Source: Anas platyrhynchos
Taxonomy: Eukaryota; Chordata; Aves; Anseriformes; Anatidae
Direction: 5' to 3'
NCBI RefSeq assembly: GCF_047663525.1
Contig: NC_092616.1
Span: 4,377,501-4,441,500, forward strand
DNA: 64,000 nt
In this document: positions 44,642-55,497 of the stretch, piece after piece
Numbering within the stretch: position 1 is the first letter of the stretch
Layout: every line of letters begins with the position of its first letter
Made by a program: the position numbers and the translations under genes
Notes under the pieces: generated by a model
What the model was told of the DNA's origin: nothing
Database searches by the model: none
The model's input: the letters and a program-made list of their open reading frames with translations, nothing else

Positions 44642-44668
44642 ACTGCCCTCTATACCCAGAGGCATCAA

Positions 44669-45628
44669 ATGTCCAACAGCAGCTCCATCACCGAGTTCCT
44701 CCTCCTGCCATTCGCAGACACACGGGAGCTGCAGCTCCTGCACTTCGTGCTCTTCCTGGGCATCTACCTGGCTGCCCTCCTGGGCAACGGCCTCATCCTC
44801 ACCGCTGTAGCCTGTGACCACCGCCTCCACACCCCCATGTACTTCTTACTCCTCAACCTCGCCCTCCTTGACCTGGGCTGCATTTCCACCACTGTCCCCA
44901 AAGCCATGGCCAATTCCCTCTGGGACACCAGGACCATTTCCTACACAGGATGTGCTGCACAGGTCTTTCTTTATCCCTTCCTGATATCAGCAGAGTTTTC
45001 AATTCTCACCATCATGGCCTATGACCGCTACATTGCCATCTGCAAGCCCCTGCACTACGGGACCCTCCTGAGCAGCAGAGCTTGTGCCCAGATGGCAGCA
45101 GCTGCCTGGGGCAGTGGGGTTCTTTATGCTCTGCTGCACACTGCCAGTACATTTTCCCTGCCCCTCTGCCAAGGCAATGCTGTGGACCAGTTCTTCTGTG
45201 AAATCCCCCAGATCCTCAAAATCTCTTGCTCACACTCCTACTTCAGGAAAGTTTGGGTTCTTCTGGTTGGTTTCTCTTTAGCATCCGGGTGTTTTTTTTT
45301 CATCATGCTTTCCTATGTGCAGATCTTCAGGGCCGTGCTGAGGATGCCTTCTGAGCATAGCCGGCACAAAGCCTTTTCCATGTGCCTCCCCCACCTGTTT
45401 GTGGTCTCCCTTTTTCTCAGTACTGCCATGTTTGCCTACCTGAAGCCTCCCTCCATCTCCTCCCCATCCTTGAATGTGTTGGTGGCAGTTCTGTACTCAG
45501 TGATTCCTCCAGCAGTGAACCCTCTAATCTACAGCATGAGGAACCAGGAGCTCAAGGTTGCTGTTAGGAGAGCAATTTCACAGATGTTTCCTAAGAATGA
45601 TTATTTTCCCTTCTTTCTCCAGAAATGA
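44669..45628 (+). CDS. OR6: intact olfactory receptor (OR14-like)
   Basis: Open frame of 319 codons from the conserved MSNSSS methionine, 28 bp after the splice acceptor. The frame extends 25 codons further upstream, but those lie partly in the intron. All hallmarks are present: NSS glycosylation at 3-5, GN in TM1 (39-40), LHTPMYF at 53-59, C95 at the top of TM3, MAYDRYIAIC at 116-125, W147 in TM4, ECL2 cysteines 167, 177 and 187, KAFSMC at the start of TM6 and NPLIYSMRN at 284-292. It would act as an odorant receptor in olfactory sensory neurons. The ligand is unknown. It has a complete upstream module and a poly(A) signal at 45,912. I consider it functional by sequence. Confidence 0.96.
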   Translation: MSNSSSITEFLLLPFADTRELQLLHFVLFLGIYLAALLGNGLILTAVACDHRLHTPMYFLLLNLALLDLGCISTTVPKAMANSLWDTRTISYTGCAAQVFLYPFLISAEFSILTIMAYDRYIAICKPLHYGTLLSSRACAQMAAAAWGSGVLYALLHTASTFSLPLCQGNAVDQFFCEIPQILKISCSHSYFRKVWVLLVGFSLASGCFFFIMLSYVQIFRAVLRMPSEHSRHKAFSMCLPHLFVVSLFLSTAMFAYLKPPSISSPSLNVLVAVLYSVIPPAVNPLIYSMRNQELKVAVRRAISQMFPKNDYFPFFLQK

Positions 45629-47086
45629 CTTTCTGCATATCCTCTTGCAGTCTTGATCCTTGTATTGTTATCATTATAGCTATTGTTATCTTCAGTGCCA
45701 CTTGCATTTATAATGTTCTAAAAAAAAAAAAAAAGAAGTCATTTATTCATCATCCTTTTACTGAGGAGGAACTTCCTTTTTGTACATCCTTTTTTTGTAC
45801 TTCCTTTTTGTACATCCTTTTACTGAGGATGTACAGTAAACACTGCTCTGTTTACTGTTGAGGTTCTGTAAAAGTCTGTCTAAGAGCACATCATCACTGA
45901 CTCATCTGTGTAATAAAATGGGGTGTCCCCAGTGCACTGCCTGAAGATTTGGCTAGTCTTTCAAAGCTGGTGCCAAGATCAGGGCTGTGTAGCTGCTCCC
46001 TGGAAGGCCTGTTGCTGCATGGATCTGGGAGAGAAATAGGTCATTGTGTGAGCTGTGAGAGACCACAGGTAGGATTTAGGAGCAGCCTGCTGGTGTCTGA
46101 TGACAGTGGAGATGGTGAAAGGTCACTGAGATACAGAGCCATGACCGTCCCAAATGTGGCAGGGCAGAGGACAGCCTCCAGGACACGAACGTTGAGCTGT
46201 GTGGAGAGCCCAGGTGTTCTCCATGGGCAGCATGTGCCCAGGGCAGGCAGTGACTGGAGGCCAAAAAAGAGAGAAAATGCCCAAGATCTTGTCACCAAAG
46301 AAGAATGTCATAATTCCTGTGGGATTCTGTGGAGTACCAGCATGCACAGGGAAGGGAGGTTGGAGAGAGATTAATGTCACCCTTACAAAGTTATCACCAG
46401 CTGGATCTAGAAAGACACCGGGAAACCCCTAGTGTCCTTGGCAATGTTCCCTGCTCTTTCTGAGCACCTGCCAGAACGACAGACCATAGTAAGTGGGATT
46501 AGCAGCACTGATCCCAACCCAGCTGGATTTACTTCCCACGCTGTGCAGCTCAGCCCATGTGCAGTCACCTCTGGGGCACCACAGCCTGCTTGGTCTGCTA
46601 ATAGTGCCACCAGCCCAGGGACATGTGGCGAGCATGGGAGGTGGCCAGGAAGAGCTGGACGGATCAGAGGACACATGGGGAGAGATCAAATGGGAGTTGG
46701 CCTTGGCTGGAAGTTACTGTTAACCTAATCCCAAGACTAGGTCTGGACTGTGAGTACCCTAATGAGTGCTCATGAGTTAGAGTAGAAGATGAACCAGAAG
46801 TCCGCAGTTTCCTGGTGCTGCACTAGGTTGGGAAGTGGCTGAAGAAGGACTGGTGCCCTCTATTCTTCATTTCATAACTCCATAATCTTTCCTGAAGGGT
46901 GGCATCGAAAGCCAAGTCTGGTGCCTGTGCCAGGACTTACACTGATGGAAGCATGACACAGCAGCCATATCAGTTTGCTTCTGTTCCTCAGTCTAAGTCC
47001 GTCACATGTCCATGTGAGAGTCTCCCCCAGCCTATGTGCTGAACAATAGCCCAGAAGTCATCAGCAAGCCCTCAGCTTGGGTCCAC
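45629..47086. other. 3' flank of OR6 and intergenic DNA
   Basis: The start contains the OR6 3' untranslated region: an A-run at 45,719-45,734, a short tandem duplication built on TTTTTGTACATCC at about 45,776-45,822, and AATAAA at 45,912-45,917. The end (about 46,950-47,086) is related to the reverse strand of 24,640-24,900. The frames between 46,041 and 46,728 on both strands are not recognisable. Confidence 0.55.
45912..45917 (+). promoter_or_regulatory. Candidate polyadenylation signal of OR6
   Basis: AATAAA 284 bp after the stop, with flanks related to those of the OR4 signal at 25,954. It is the best-supported 3' processing site in the window. Confidence 0.6.
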
Positions 47087-47722
47087 CCCAAGGCAATGCT
47101 GTGAACCAGTTTTTCTGTGAAATCCCACAGATCCTTGTTGTGGTTTAACCCAGCCAGCAGCTAAGCACCACACAGCAATTCACTCACCTTCCACCCTCCC
47201 TTTATGAGATGGGGGAGAGAATCAGAAAAAAAAAAAAAAAATGAAGCCTATGGGTTGAGATAAAGACAATTTATTAGGGCAGAAAATAAAGGAAAATACT
47301 GATATGTACAAACAAAGTGATGCACAATGCAATTGCTCACCACCTGCTGACCAATGCTAAACCTATCCCTGAGCAGCCTGCCCCCTCCCCTGGCCATTCC
47401 CCCCCCCCCTTCCCCCCCCCCCCGTATAATTGTCGAAAATGACATCATATGGAATGGAATACCCCTGTGGCCACTTTGGGTCAGCTGTCCTGGTTCTGTC
47501 CACTCCCAGCTCCTGCTGCACCCCCAGCTTGCCCACTGGCAGGACAGAGCAAGAAGCTGAAAAGTCCTTGGCCTGGTGTAAGCAGTGCCCTGCAACAATT
47601 AAAACATTATTCTCATCCTAAATACAAAACACAGCACCATACCAGCTACAAGGAGGAAAACTAACTCCATCTTAGCTGAAACCAGGACAATCCTTAAACT
47701 CTCCTGCTCACAGTCCTTCCTT
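47087..47722 (+). pseudogene. OR remnant split by a solo LTR
   Basis: Two pieces, 47,087-47,135 and 47,695-47,722, join to about 24 codons of the ECL2 region of an OR, including CEIPQIL and the following SCSQSFL stretch. The sequence is nearest to OR7, which has the same N before QFFCEIP. No other OR sequence surrounds it. The left neighbour is non-OR DNA shared with 24.6 kb, so this scrap was carried in by rearrangement before the LTR landed in it. Confidence 0.85.
47136..47689 (-). mobile_element. Solo LTR with 5-bp target-site duplication
   Basis: The element runs TG...CA on the plus strand (TGTTGTGGTTTAACC to ACCAGGACA) and is flanked by the direct repeat ATCCT at 47,131-47,135 and 47,690-47,694. 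Read on the minus strand it starts TGTCCTGGTTTCAGC, a common avian LTR end, and has AATAAATTGTC (about 47,268-47,278). Homopolymer C and A runs lie inside. No retroviral genes are attached. Confidence 0.93.
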
Positions 47723-47728
47723 GGTGGG

Positions 47729-48060
47729 TGAAGGGAATTTATCACACGACTCCAGGCTGGTGTGCAACTGAAGCATTTATTGAGTATACATTCTTGCATT
47801 TATACCCTTAGCATCTCTGCACATGCCAGTTATGCTACCAGGCAAGCTCGCTCATTGGTGGCTATACTAGTGTTCACACAACTATCACGCTCTTATTCCG
47901 CTCATTGATTTGTTGTCACGTGGACCTCTTGTGCTGGTTGTTTTCTCAACTCCTCAATTGTTACTTCTTCTTCGACCTTGTGCCTTATCTTGCATTATCT
48001 TGTACCTTATTTTGCATTTTTCTATTAGCTACTTTATTTTTGTGACTAGAAGGTACCACA
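47729..48060 (-). mobile_element. Solo LTR, ERVK-like, short
   Basis: On the minus strand it begins TGTGGTACCTTCTAG, has a TATAAATGCAAG box (about 47,800-47,811) and the AATAAATGC poly(A) signal (about 47,770-47,778), and ends CCCTTCA. This is the layout of a compact avian beta- or alpha-retrovirus-like LTR of about 330 bp. A target-site duplication is not obvious. Confidence 0.7.
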
Positions 48061-48649
48061 GGCTTCCAAACTGAGCTCCCATAGGTGGGTGCTTGTGGGT
48101 AATGTTTTTGTGGACTCTGGGAGTGCAGCTGTGACTGCAGGAAGGACAAGTCCTCCCCTTGATCTTGTCCATGACTAGATGCCTCTGCATGCTGCACTGG
48201 AAAAGGGAGCATATTGATGACATGCTAACGCCCCTTTCACTATCCCCATGTCTGTGGGGTCCTCAAAGAATGTGCCTCAGTCCTAAGGTCCAGCCCAGCT
48301 CCTGCAAGCATCAGGAGCCTGGAGAAATTGCCCCAGAAGTCTCAGCCCTCTTGTAGACTCAGGCAAATACACACAAGTGTATGCACAAGCACACAAACAC
48401 ACAATCTCACACACACAGAGATGTGCGCACAAGGCACACACTTCTGTGCATTCTTTACCTTCTCATCTGTTTCTCTAGGTGATCCTGTGAATCACATCAG
48501 GCAGACCACATGGTTCAAATGGCACAAGCTTCCTTCTTACTGCCTTTTCTCTTTTCTAATTATAGCAAGTAATGTACCATTCCCAGGCTGCAATGGTAGA
48601 CCTGCTACTTCAAAGCAGCCTATCCTGCAAGGGCATTTCCTGTATTTAA
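48061..48649. other. Flank shared (inverted) with 24.4-24.6 kb, and CA-rich stretch
   Basis: About 48,160-48,440 matches the reverse strand of 24,377-24,600, including the CA-rich low-complexity run at 48,370-48,440. No gene. Confidence 0.6.
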
Positions 48650-49460
48650 GGATGAGCTGCCCCAGTTCAGATCAGAGCCAGTTCCTCCAGCTGGAAAAGG
48701 AACCTGCCAGCTGCTGGCCAACAGCTGAGCCAATGAGCAATGCTGGTTGTGCCTCTTTGTCATAATTTTTTGAAAGGGTAAAAATGCTCTGTGCAGCAGC
48801 AGCTGGCAGAGGAGTGAGCAAATGTGAGAGAAGCAGCCCTGTAGACACTAAGGTCAGTGCAGAAGTAGGGCAGAAGGTGCCCCAGGTGCCAGAGCAGAAG
48901 TTCCCCTGAAGCCTGTGGAGGAGCCCATGTGAAGCAGGTGGATGTGACCTGAAGGAGGCTGCAGCCATTGGAGAGGAGCCCACATGGGACCAAGTTTTCT
49001 GGTAGGAGCTGCAGCCCATAGGGAGGAGCTGACACTGGAGCAGACCACTTCCAAAGGCCTTTCCCCAGCTCTGTACAGATCCATGTTGGATAACATCTTA
49101 AGAACTGCAGTCTGTGGAAAACTCATGTTGGATTATTTTGGGAAGAGAATTCATGCATCCCATGGGAGGGAGGGACCCCACCCTGGAGCAGCAGAAGAGG
49201 GTGAGGATGGAGATGAAGTGTTATGGACAGACGACAACACTCATTGCCCAGCCCCACGCATCGCTTGGTGGGGAGGAGTTTGAGGAAGTGGGGTGGAGGA
49301 TGGTTTTTGTTGGCTTTTGTTAACGCTCTAGATTCTTATTAATTCACATTAAATGACATTAATTCTCCCCAAGCCAAGTCTGTCTTGCTGTGACAGTAAT
49401 TGTGAATGATTTCCTGCCCCTTACCTCAAGCCATGAGATGTTTACTTGTATTCTCTCACC
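48650..49460 (+). mobile_element. Degenerate solo LTR, ERVL-type
   Basis: It parallels the LTR at 19,288-20,312 with deletions. It has the same CAGCAGCTGG leader, the AAGGTCAGTGCAGAAG stretch, repeated GAGGAGCCCA units, and the AAGTCTGTCTTGC region near the end. The first part is missing. It is older than the other LTRs. Confidence 0.7.
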
Positions 49461-50359
49461 CTGTCCATAAGGAAATGTTCCCCCAGCACAGCCCCCTGCC
49501 AGCCCTCACTGCCCTGGCCCTCACTGCCCTCCTGCTTTAACAGCCGCCCGCCTTCACCCAGCCTTGCCCCAGCCCCATCATGTCCCTCACAGGGGTTCAC
49601 AGACAGCCCTGCCCTGGGGCTGGCTGGGCTCTGGGCCTGGAGAGGGACCAGGCTGGGCTGCTGTTCCCCCGGTACAGGCCCTGAGCCCAGCAGGAGGATG
49701 GAGGTGCTCACGTTTCAGTGATTGGCCCTCCCCAAACCATGGTGGGAGGCTGTTCCTGGGAACCGTGAGGGGCTGGGGCTGGTGGTAGCTTTCTGGGGCA
49801 GTTTCTCCTTTTTGTTCATGCTACAAGCTGGGCTGAATCTGTGCCCTGGGACACTCTGCTCGAAGACACTGTGGGTGTAGAGATAGTCTTTATTGTCTGA
49901 CCACCCTCATGTTAAAGAAATTTTTCCTAATGTCCAGACTGAACCGCCTCTGGTGCAGCTTTGTGCCAATCACTTGTGCCTGAGGATGACTTGAATCCTT
50001 TTCCAGACCCACCTTCCCTGTGCCTTCTGGGTCCGCATTACCTCCATGGAGACTGCAGACATCTCATTTGCCTATAGAATCCGAGATACCAAAAAGACAC
50101 TATGAGAGAGTCAGCTCAGTCCCAGTGGCACACATATTTTATAGGGGCTACAGGGAAAGATGGCAGGTTGATGTTTCAGATGAAATGAGACAAAGCCAAA
50201 TGTGTGTCAGAACATCACAATGGTACTTAACAACAACAACATCAAAATCAATGTCAATGTAAACATAAAATAATATAATATATAATATAATATAGTAACA
50301 ATAATAATAATAATACAATGCATAGGAATGTACTGAATATACAATGAATATACTGTGAG
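49461..50359. other. Intergenic DNA 3' of OR7
   Basis: No gene. A decayed CR1 piece lies at about 49,890-49,975. About 50,265-50,320 is AT-rich (AATAT and AAT repeats). The chance frames at 49,442-49,788 overlap antisense in GC-rich DNA. Confidence 0.5.
49890..49978 (-). mobile_element. CR1 LINE fragment, decayed
   Basis: About 85 bp matching the CR1 end-of-ORF2 region (TTCCTAATGTCCAGACTGAA and TGGTGCAGCTTTG). Both ends are eroded. Confidence 0.65.
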
Positions 50360-51319
50360 TCAGTTGTGGAGACAGATGAAAAGTTTACCAGCAGTGAAAA
50401 ATGTCAATGAAATCACTTTGTTCAGTGCAATATTCAGCTCCTGGTTTCTCATGCTGTAGATGAAGGGGTTCACTGCTGGGGGCACCACTGAGTACAGAAC
50501 TGCCACCACCAGGTCCAGGGATGAGAAGGACAGGGAGGGGGGCTTTAGGCAGCTGAAAACGCCAGTACTGAGAAACAGGGAGACCACTGCCAGGTGAGGT
50601 AAGCATGTTGAAAAGGCTTTGTGCCGTCCCTGCTCAGAGGGCATCCTCAGCACGGCCCTGATGATCTGAACATAGGAGAGCACAATGAATACAAAACACC
50701 CAAAGTCGATGAAAACATTACCTACAAGAACCCAAACTTCACTGAGGAAGGACTGTGAACAGGAGAGCTTGAGGATTTGGGGGATTTCACAGAAGAACTG
50801 GTTCACAGCATTGCCTTGGCAGAGAGGCAGGGAAAATGTACTGGCAGTGTGCAGGACAGCATTGAGAAAAGCAGAACCCCAGGCAGCTGCTGCCATCTGG
50901 GCACAAGCTCTACTGCCCAGGAGGGTCCCGTAGTGCAGGGGCTTGCAGATGGCAACGTAGCGGTCGTAGGCCATGATGGTGAGAAGAGAATACTCTGCTG
51001 ACATCAAAAAGACAAACAGAAAGACCTGTGCAACACATCCTGCATAGGAAATGGCCCTGGTGTCCCAGAGGGAATTGGCCATGGCTTTGGGGACAGTGGT
51101 GGAGACAGATCCGAGGTCGAGGAGGGCGAGGTTGAGGAGGAAGAAGTACATGGGGGTGTGGAGGCGGTGGTCGCAGGCTACGGCAGTGAGGATGAGGCCA
51201 TTGCCCAGGAGGGCAGCCAGGTAGATGCCCAGGAAGAGCGCGAAGTGCAGGAGCTGCAGCTCCCGTGTGTCTGCGAATGGCAGGAGGAGGAACTCGGTGA
51301 TGGAGCTGCTGTTGGACAT
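50360..51319 (-). CDS. OR7: intact olfactory receptor (OR14-like)
   Basis: Open frame of 319 codons from the conserved MSNSSS start at 51,319. An acceptor AG (CCTCCTCAG) is at 51,347-51,348. NSS at 3-5, [20 protein letters not shown]147, the ECL2 cysteines and KAFSTC are all present. TM7 reads NPFIYSMRN, and ECL2 carries N instead of D before QFFCEIP. The tail is a family-length 20-25 residues. It forms a head-to-head pair with OR8 across spacer copy 3. The upstream module is complete, but its Olf/EBF-like palindrome has one mismatch. Probably functional. Confidence 0.95.
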   Translation of the reverse strand: MSNSSSITEFLLLPFADTRELQLLHFALFLGIYLAALLGNGLILTAVACDHRLHTPMYFFLLNLALLDLGSVSTTVPKAMANSLWDTRAISYAGCVAQVFLFVFLMSAEYSLLTIMAYDRYVAICKPLHYGTLLGSRACAQMAAAAWGSAFLNAVLHTASTFSLPLCQGNAVNQFFCEIPQILKLSCSQSFLSEVWVLVGNVFIDFGCFVFIVLSYVQIIRAVLRMPSEQGRHKAFSTCLPHLAVVSLFLSTGVFSCLKPPSLSFSSLDLVVAVLYSVVPPAVNPFIYSMRNQELNIALNKVISLTFFTAGKLFICLHN

Positions 51320-51348
51320 TTGATTTCTCTGGGCATGGGGACCTGTCT

Positions 51349-52744
51349 GAGGAGGGAAATACATCAAAATGTTAGGCTCAGCCCTGTGAGCAAAACCTAC
51401 TCTGTTTCTTGTTAAACCTCAGAACTGCTGTTTCCCTTTTAGGAAAACCTCTGCTGCACGTTCCTTGGTAGAGCTCTGGTTTATGCTACCAGAGGGTGCC
51501 ACTGGGAGCAAGGGACTCTGGAAGTCCTTGGCATTACCGCTGTACTCAAGTGAAACCTTGCCTGAGAGGCAAGGGCTCTGTCCCTTAGAGCAGAGTAAGG
51601 GCAACTATCCTGTCCCAAAGTCCTGGTCACAGCTGCCCTGGACTGGCACCGCTTTGAACTCAAAGATACCATCATACTCAGGTGTTCCCTTAGAGAAGAG
51701 CCTGCACACTGCGCAGAGTAAAGGAATCCAGTTTCCAAGTGCAAATCTCCAATCTCCTGTGGCCTTGAGTGTGGTCTCAGTTCTCCACGTGTAGCAAGGG
51801 ATACAGAGGGATCACTGCAGCTAACACATAGAGATTTCCAGCAGCATTTCCATGCCCTTAGCCATCAGGTGTCTTCTCCATGGAAAGCACTGAGCTGCTA
51901 TGGCAGAGCTGTGCCCTGGAGGGGGGCAGCCTGCAGCCCAGCAGAACTCTTGCAGGAAAAGTTTTGAATGCACTAAAAACAATGTGACCTGAAGACAGAG
52001 TGAGCTCATTCTCAGCCCCACACACAGCCCTACATGTCATGACGGGACATGGAGGCTTTTCCTCAATTTATGTATCTGAATGACAAGAATGTGAATCATT
52101 CTGAGCTGCACCTGACTTATTCTCTACATCACTGACTCCAAAGGAGGATCATGAATAAGTTCCCATGTCAATATCTCTGGTGGTCCATGCTGGAGGAGTG
52201 GAAGAGACCACAGGCTGTATTGTGGAAGACAGCAACTGTGCAGGGGTGGCAGAGAAATTTCAAAAGTCCCCCTTCTATGTTTCTGGGAGCAGTTATCTCT
52301 CACTCCCTGCCCATGGTTGTGAAGCCTGCAGCTGTCCCTGCCTGCAGCTGGGTCTCTGTCCCCACACCTCCTGCCTGCAGCTCACAGCCCCCATCCCACC
52401 CGCTGGGTGCTCAGCTCTGCCCTGCAGACACCTCCTGGCAGCAGGGCTCTGCCCAGGGGCAGCTCGCTGGGGACATGTCCTAGAGCCCAGGGCACACAGA
52501 TCCTGCTGACACTGCACATGTGGTGGTGGAGCTTTCTATGGGCTGAGGGGAAGGAAAAGATCCTTGTAACCTCTCAGCCATCATGGAGTCTCAGGCACTT
52601 CCTGGAATTAACAGCATATATTTCTATTACAACTGAGGCAAGTAGAGAAGATTGGAAGTTCAGGAGGCTCAGAAAAGCTGTGACTGAAGCTGAAATCCCC
52701 TACTTTATCCCAGCTCTCACAAAGACCCTTCAGATACACCCTGG
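51349..52744 (-). other. OR7 intron with block A
   Basis: Inferred intron from donor 53,187-53,192 to acceptor 51,347-51,348, about 1.85 kb. Block A is at about 52,290-52,515. Shared intronic sequence lies at about 51,620-51,820 and 51,870-51,960, with counterparts in the OR5 intron. Confidence 0.65.
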
Positions 52745-53005
52745 TTGTGCTGTGGAGCTGTGAGCAGGCTGCCCCAGGCAGCAGCCTCCCAGCAGCAGCA
52801 GGACCCTGCCCTACTGGAAGGGCTCCTTCCACCCGCAGCTTCTCCCTGCAGCGCCCTGGGCAGCTCCCCAGGCAGGCTGAGTGCTGAGCCTGGCAGGCGG
52901 CAGAGGCCCTGCCCCGGCACACAGCCCCTGGGGCACAGCAGGGACCCTGCTCTGCACCACAGCCCTGGACACCCCTGCCTGCACCCCCGGCTTCACAGCT
53001 TGCAG
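52745..53005 (-). repeat. Block B of the OR-associated upstream module (OR7)
   Basis: Matches block B at OR5 and OR6 over nearly its full length, with small indels. Confidence 0.8.
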
Positions 53006-53186
53006 CTGGCCCATGAGAAGGGAGCCCTCAGGGCCTGGACAATGACCCTATGGCAGGGAACCCCTGTGCTGGAGCATGTCCTTCTCTCGAAGAAATAAAC
53101 ACTCTCTGTCTACAGCCTCATCTGCTCTGGAATAATCCCGGTCTAGGGCACATCCAGGATACTCCAGTGCATTGCAATGCACTCAG

Positions 53187-53610
53187 ACTTACCGTGTTAA
53201 GGGTTGCAAGCATTGCTTTTCCAGTGTACTCTCAGCTTTCTAACACTCCATGCAGTCTTTAACAACTCTCCCTTTTCTGTCCTCCCAGTGCCAGCTGCAG
53301 GCAGTGCCCCCAGCCCTGCTGCGCTGTGCAGAGGAGCTGCTCCTGGGCAGAGCTGTCTCTCTGCAGCGCTGCCCGCTTGCCACGAGCTCTCCTTGGGCCC
53401 AGCTCAGCAGCAGAGGCCCAGCCCAAGGCTTCCTTTGCTCTGCCCCCCACCAGGATCCCTGCACATGGCCCTGGGGCTGCAGGGGAACCTGCTGAGAAAC
53501 AGCCTGAAGGGATCCCTTGGGCTCCCTCCCTCACCTGGGCACACACACTTCTTCACACCAGTGTCATTTCTCCTTACAGAAAACCAATTAAGTGTAACAA
53601 TCACATCTTC
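53187..53610 (-). promoter_or_regulatory. OR7 upstream module: block C, first exon and splice donor (type I)
   Basis: Block C is at about 53,280-53,560, with a deletion of about 16 bp after the palindrome. The donor is at 53,187-53,192. The Olf/EBF-like core reads TCCTTGGG (53,390-53,397), one mismatch from the other copies. The TTAATTAA-region upstream parallels the OR5 copy. Confidence 0.65.
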
Positions 53611-54539
53611 TTGTCCCAGTATTACTTTGGCATGAAGTCATGGTCAGGGACTGATCTCCTTCATCCCCACTGAAGGAAAGAATTCAGCAGTCAGTCAAGG
53701 CATCTCATGCTGGTTGTTATTCCTGGGGCTGGAAAGGGATCTCAGCTCCCTCCCACATCTGCCACAGACCCACAGGAACTGGGATTCCTCAGGCCTCAGT
53801 TCAGGTGTCCACAACATAGGCACCTTAATGCGAATTACTGAGCCACAATAGCTCCTCAGTGGAGATGGAGGACAGGCAGGAGCTGTTCGGATGGAAATAC
53901 CTGCTGAAATTTGAGGTTGATCCTCTGGTCTGATGGGGCATTCCGCAGGCCAACTGAACTGCCAGCAGATGCCAATATGTAGGACAACTGAACCTGTCCC
54001 TACTCCTTACGTGTAGGTCAGCCTGCAGAGGCTGTCAGCAGAGCAAAAGGAGTCATGTGTCACAGGCAGAGCTAAACCTATTCTGTTCTCTTTTAAATGT
54101 TCTCTTTTTTCCTTTCTCTTCTACACGGCCCTTGGCTGTAATGGCTGTTGTGTCTCGGACATCTCCACAGGGCCTCAGCTCTCACCAGCCAGGTCTCCCT
54201 GCCCTTTGTGCCTTGAGGCAGGACTCTGCAGGGGTACAACAGGTGGTGGGTGGGGATAAAATCCGTGGTTACTTTGCAAACTACACCCTTAACAGTCCAT
54301 GGGACCTAGGGGCCTGCATCCAAGCGTACAGGGAGAGTGTTCTGGCCTGGAGGTACTGGCTCCTTATGATCCCAGGAAGGGATCAGACAGCAGCATTCAG
54401 GTGCTGTAAGAGATCATTTAAATGCTCTTAGAGCTAAGACTATAAGGAGAGAAGACTATAGATGATCTATTGAATTTGGTGTGACTTCATTCTAGACACA
54501 ATACTCCACCGTTAGCCTCAGATCTCCATCACATGTTTG
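53611..54539. other. Spacer S0, second copy
   Basis: Direct copy of 36,581-37,492. A short insertion at about 53,945-53,975 repeats CAACTGAAC-type sequence. No gene is supported. Confidence 0.65.
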
Positions 54540-55457
54540 CACTGACCCTATGGGATTATTAAAGGTGAACAAATTTTGCTGATCAGTCCTTGGCTCTGCA
54601 GTTGATGAATCTGCATATATCTGGGAATCAGGGAATCTTGGGTGGTACCATATTGCCACTGGTGCACCATTTGGGTAGCTACTGGCACTTCAACCCTCAG
54701 CAACCCCACAACTGAAGGATCCTGTGAGGCACGGGGCAAGGTAGAAAACTGTTGAATGTGCATAAATCACCATAAATCACCTCCAGCATGGCCAATTGCA
54801 TCAGATATGGGCTGCCTCTCTCCCTGGTGGTCCATTTGCCTGGGTGACATACAACATCTTCCTTGAAGGGATACCTTTCCTTTACACCTGACAGGAGTTA
54901 CCTCAGGAGAGGGAGGATTTGTGCCCCCTTTCCAATTGCTTTGTCAATGCCCCCTTCCCTGGAGAGGGATCCCAGCTGCTTGGCTTCCCTGCCCTCTAAT
55001 TCCAGGCTACCACCCCTGTTATCCCAGTATCGGAGCAGCCAGGTGACAATGTGCTGGCCTAGATAATGGCTGAAATCTAATCACACATCTCACAGCTCCC
55101 CAAGGAATGGTGATCAGGAGCTTACTGCTCCTTTTATGTTATCTCTGTCTTCATCCACCTTTTCCTGTGATGGCTCTACTTGGGAGGAGCATGCCTCGTC
55201 TTCTTCTTCCTCCTTCCCTGTATGAGTAGGAGCTTCTTTCCTAGCTAAGCAAGCTGATTTTGTCTCTCCTGTTTCTTCTCATATGTATGTACGAGTGATA
55301 GAGGCACAGGTTGTTTCTCTGGCCTAGTCACAGGGATTGGAGTTGTGTAGATTGCAACTCAGTAAGCATAGGCCAAGCCCCAGCACATTGCAGTGATTTC
55401 TCTCTCTTTGGAATTGCAAGGGTGATGACACTCCTTTTTCAAGTACTCTGCCTTTTT

Positions 55458-55497
55458 ATTTATGTATGTATTTATTTATTTATTTATTTATTTATTT
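55458..55497. repeat. TTTA/GTAT tetranucleotide microsatellite
   Basis: Counterpart of 33,061-33,104 on the opposite strand, with a different internal order of TTTA and TGTA units. Confidence 0.9.
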
